Below are positions 13,649 through 14,696 of a DNA stretch of 14,696 bases, piece after piece; position 1 is the stretch's first letter; the number at the start of each line of letters is the position of its first letter. The translations under genes were made by a program, and so were the position numbers. The stretch comes from Dehalococcoidales bacterium (GTDB lineage: Bacteria; Chloroflexota; Dehalococcoidia; Dehalococcoidales; RBG-16-60-22): NCBI GenBank assembly GCA_030628245.1, contig DAOVRI010000016.1:1-14696 (forward strand), read 5' to 3'. Below the pieces are notes generated by a model. It did not search any database and had not been told where the DNA came from. It saw only the letters and a program-made list of their open reading frames with translations.

Positions 13649-13855
13649 TTAACCCTCGAGCTTGTAGCGCTTCTTAAACCGCTCCACGCGCCCGGTGGTG
13701 TCCAGCATACGCCTTTCGCCGGTGAAGAACGGGTGGCACTGGCTGCATACCTCGACCTTAAGCTGCTTCCTGGTAGAACCCGTGGTGAACCTGTTACCGC
13801 AGGAACAGACTACCTCTGCGTCGGTATAATATTGAGGATGAATTTTCTCTTTCAT
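13649..13855 (-). CDS. rpmE: Large-subunit ribosomal protein L31 (bL31), zinc-binding type
   Basis: A 68-residue ribosomal protein at the subunit interface. The N-terminus MKEKIHPQYY is diagnostic. It is the cysteine-containing C+ form: CSCG near 17-20 and CSQC at about 37-40 supply four zinc ligands. The C-terminal RRMLDTTGRVERFKKRYKL is typical. It starts 5 bases after the rpmA stop with no strong ribosome site, so translation is probably coupled to rpmA. A zinc-responsive regulation known for some bL31 genes is not evident here. Confidence 0.97.
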   Translation of the reverse strand: MKEKIHPQYYTDAEVVCSCGNRFTTGSTRKQLKVEVCSQCHPFFTGERRMLDTTGRVERFKKRYKLEG

Positions 13856-13860
13856 ATTGC

Positions 13861-14115
13861 TCAGCTGGCGTAAACGCTGACCTTTCTCCGATTGTTGCTG
13901 GTTGGCTCGAATTTAACGATGCCGCCGATAAGGGCATAGAGGGTATGGTCTTTACCTACGCCCACGTTATTCCCGGGATGAATGCGCGTGCCACGCTGGC
14001 GTACCAGTATGGTCCCGGCGTTAACCACCTGCCCGGCAAATCTCTTGACTCCGAGTCGCTGTCCCTGGCTGTCACGGCCGTTGCGACTGGTGCCGCCTCC
14101 CTTTTTATGCGCCAT
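13861..14115 (-). CDS. rpmA: Large-subunit ribosomal protein L27 (bL27)
   Basis: An 84-residue protein near the peptidyl-transferase centre. It begins MAHKKGGGTSRNGRDSQGQRLGVKRF, the standard form in which the N-terminal tail needs no proteolytic processing, unlike that of Firmicutes such as Staphylococcus. RQRGTRIHPGNNVGVGKDHTLYAL is the conserved core. Its ATG lies inside rplU (11-base overlap) with AAGGAG about 8 bases upstream in the L21 lysine-rich tail codons. Confidence 0.98.
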   Translation of the reverse strand: MAHKKGGGTSRNGRDSQGQRLGVKRFAGQVVNAGTILVRQRGTRIHPGNNVGVGKDHTLYALIGGIVKFEPTSNNRRKVSVYAS

Positions 14116-14491
14116 CGGCTGTCTCCTTCTTCTTGCGCCGCGTTGTTCTCTTCTTCACCGGTTTGGGGACTTCTGCTCCCGGTGGGAGTATATTATCGAT
14201 GCTGATACCGGTAAAATTCTGGCGGTGTCCGTTCTTGCGGCGATAGCGTACTTTAGGCTTATATTTAAAGACGATTATCTTTTCGCCCCGGCCGTTTTGC
14301 TTTACCGTAGCCAGCACCCTGGCGCCGTCGATAACCGGTTTGCCGACTGTGACATTATCGCCGTCGGCAATAAGCAGCACCCTGTCCAGCTCGATAGTAC
14401 CACCCTCGGCCACTTCCAAACGTTCTACCTTGATGGTCTGGCCTTCGGCTACTTTATACTGTTTGCCACCTGTTTCAATAATCGCGTAGAT
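14105..14491 (-). CDS. rplU: Large-subunit ribosomal protein L21 (bL21), apparent ATC start
   Basis: L21 binds 23S rRNA in the large subunit. The conserved N-terminal block YAIIETGGKQYKVAEG is encoded directly after an ATC codon (14489-14491), exactly where all relatives have the initiator. GGAGG (14498-14502) lies 6 bases upstream and a strong promoter just before it. No ATG, GTG or TTG exists in frame between the upstream in-frame TGA and Leu24. The first conventional candidate is TTG 14417-14419, which would delete the conserved 24-residue N-terminus. I therefore start at ATC: 128 residues, with FKYKPKVRYRRKNGHRQNFT as the RNA-binding C-terminal signature and an extra basic tail (KKRTTRRKKK) of about 25 residues. 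Either a genuine rare start codon or a base error at one position. Identity is secure; the start is the open point. Confidence 0.93.
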   Translation of the reverse strand: MYAIIETGGKQYKVAEGQTIKVERLEVAEGGTIELDRVLLIADGDNVTVGKPVIDGARVLATVKQNGRGEKIIVFKYKPKVRYRRKNGHRQNFTGISIDNILPPGAEVPKPVKKRTTRRKKKETADGA

Positions 14492-14511
14492 TTTAAGCCT
14501 CCAGAATATTC

Positions 14512-14540
14512 ATTATACCAGTTTTATAGTTGAGCGTCAA
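14512..14540 (-). promoter_or_regulatory. Promoter of the rplU-rpmA-rpmE operon
   Basis: TTGACG (14535-14540), 17-base spacer, TATAAT (14512-14517) on the minus strand, 11/12 consensus. The start of transcription near 14505 leaves a leader of only about 14-16 bases, just enough for the GGAGG site, so no long L21 leader RNA is possible from this promoter. Confidence 0.88.
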
Positions 14541-14593
14541 ATGGAACATATCCTGGGTTCTGCTTGCATGAGGTTAATTAGCCCTACCTCTCT

Positions 14594-14696
14594 TTATAAT
14601 CGCGTCATCAGCTTCTGCCACTCAACTACGACTCTCGTTTCCAGCTCATCAAGGGTACAATCGGTATCGATAACCACATCGGCCTGCTTGAGGCGC
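14594..14696 (-). CDS. coaE: Dephospho-CoA kinase, C-terminal fragment (5' end outside window)
   Basis: The last 33 codons of a minus-strand gene entering from the right edge: RLKQADVVIDTD, then CTLDELETRVVVEWQ and KLMTRL before TAA at 14594-14596. The A-D-V-V-I-D-T/N then L-D-E-L-E-x-x-V pattern is the usual C-terminus of CoaE, the ATP-dependent kinase that completes CoA synthesis. The P-loop and catalytic part are outside the window, so the call rests on this tail alone. No intrinsic terminator is apparent before the rplU promoter. Confidence 0.72.
   Translation of the reverse strand, partial: RLKQADVVIDTDCTLDELETRVVVEWQKLMTRL

Noticed and set aside
14417..14419. TTG as the start of rplU
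   Set aside because: It removes the conserved L21 N-terminal block, which is encoded in frame upstream with a perfect ribosome site and promoter.
1..14696. CRISPR arrays, tRNA or rRNA genes, insertion sequences with transposase, phage or defence genes
   Set aside because: I saw no regularly spaced repeats, cloverleaf-like sequences with conserved TTCRA arms, transposase motifs or other accessory-island signs. The gene content is housekeeping apart from the exporter unit.

Overview
The window looks like core chromosome of a bacterium from the Chloroflexota, most probably class Dehalococcoidia. This is inferred from gene content and order, not from a database match. The main pointer is a division cluster that runs mraZ-rsmH-ftsA-ftsZ with no ftsL, penicillin-binding protein or mur genes between rsmH and ftsA. 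That fits a lineage without a peptidoglycan wall. Single-membrane-type gene content, clear SigA-type promoters and strong Shine-Dalgarno sites also fit.

Layout. Plus strand, 1-6542: the 3' part of leuS, then proC, then a unit headed by a textbook promoter (TTGACA-N17-TATAAT). That unit encodes a GbsR/MarR-type repressor, a MacA-like membrane-fusion protein, a MacB-type ATPase, a separate MacB-type permease and a CvpA-like membrane protein. A structured convergent gap (6543-6743) follows. Everything after it is on the minus strand. Read 5' to 3' from the right edge, this is: the end of coaE; rplU-rpmA-rpmE with a strong promoter and a terminator; a DUF1385/YqhQ-like membrane protein; a 410-bp gap with nested inverted repeats and the mraZ promoter; mraZ-rsmH-ftsA-ftsZ ending at a strong terminator; then a new promoter and rsmD-coaD-ferredoxin.

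How the genes work together. The left block is a regulated ABC efflux or export module. The mraZ unit is the division operon, with an array of MraZ boxes over its promoter. CoaD and CoaE carry out the last two steps of CoA synthesis but sit at opposite ends of the minus-strand block. L21, L27 and L31 are large-subunit ribosomal proteins.

I do not see a new defence, mobile or biosynthetic system. The points most worth following are small-scale. The rplU reading frame has ATC where the universally expected start codon should be, with a perfect Shine-Dalgarno in front. The MraZ-box array appears to run in 10-bp phase through the whole core promoter. An orphan Shine-Dalgarno with an ATG-TAA start-stop lies between rsmH and ftsA, where wall and division genes normally sit. 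A 113-bp nested inverted-repeat element lies upstream of mraZ, and two 12-3-12 palindromes of the same design lie 11.5 kb apart.
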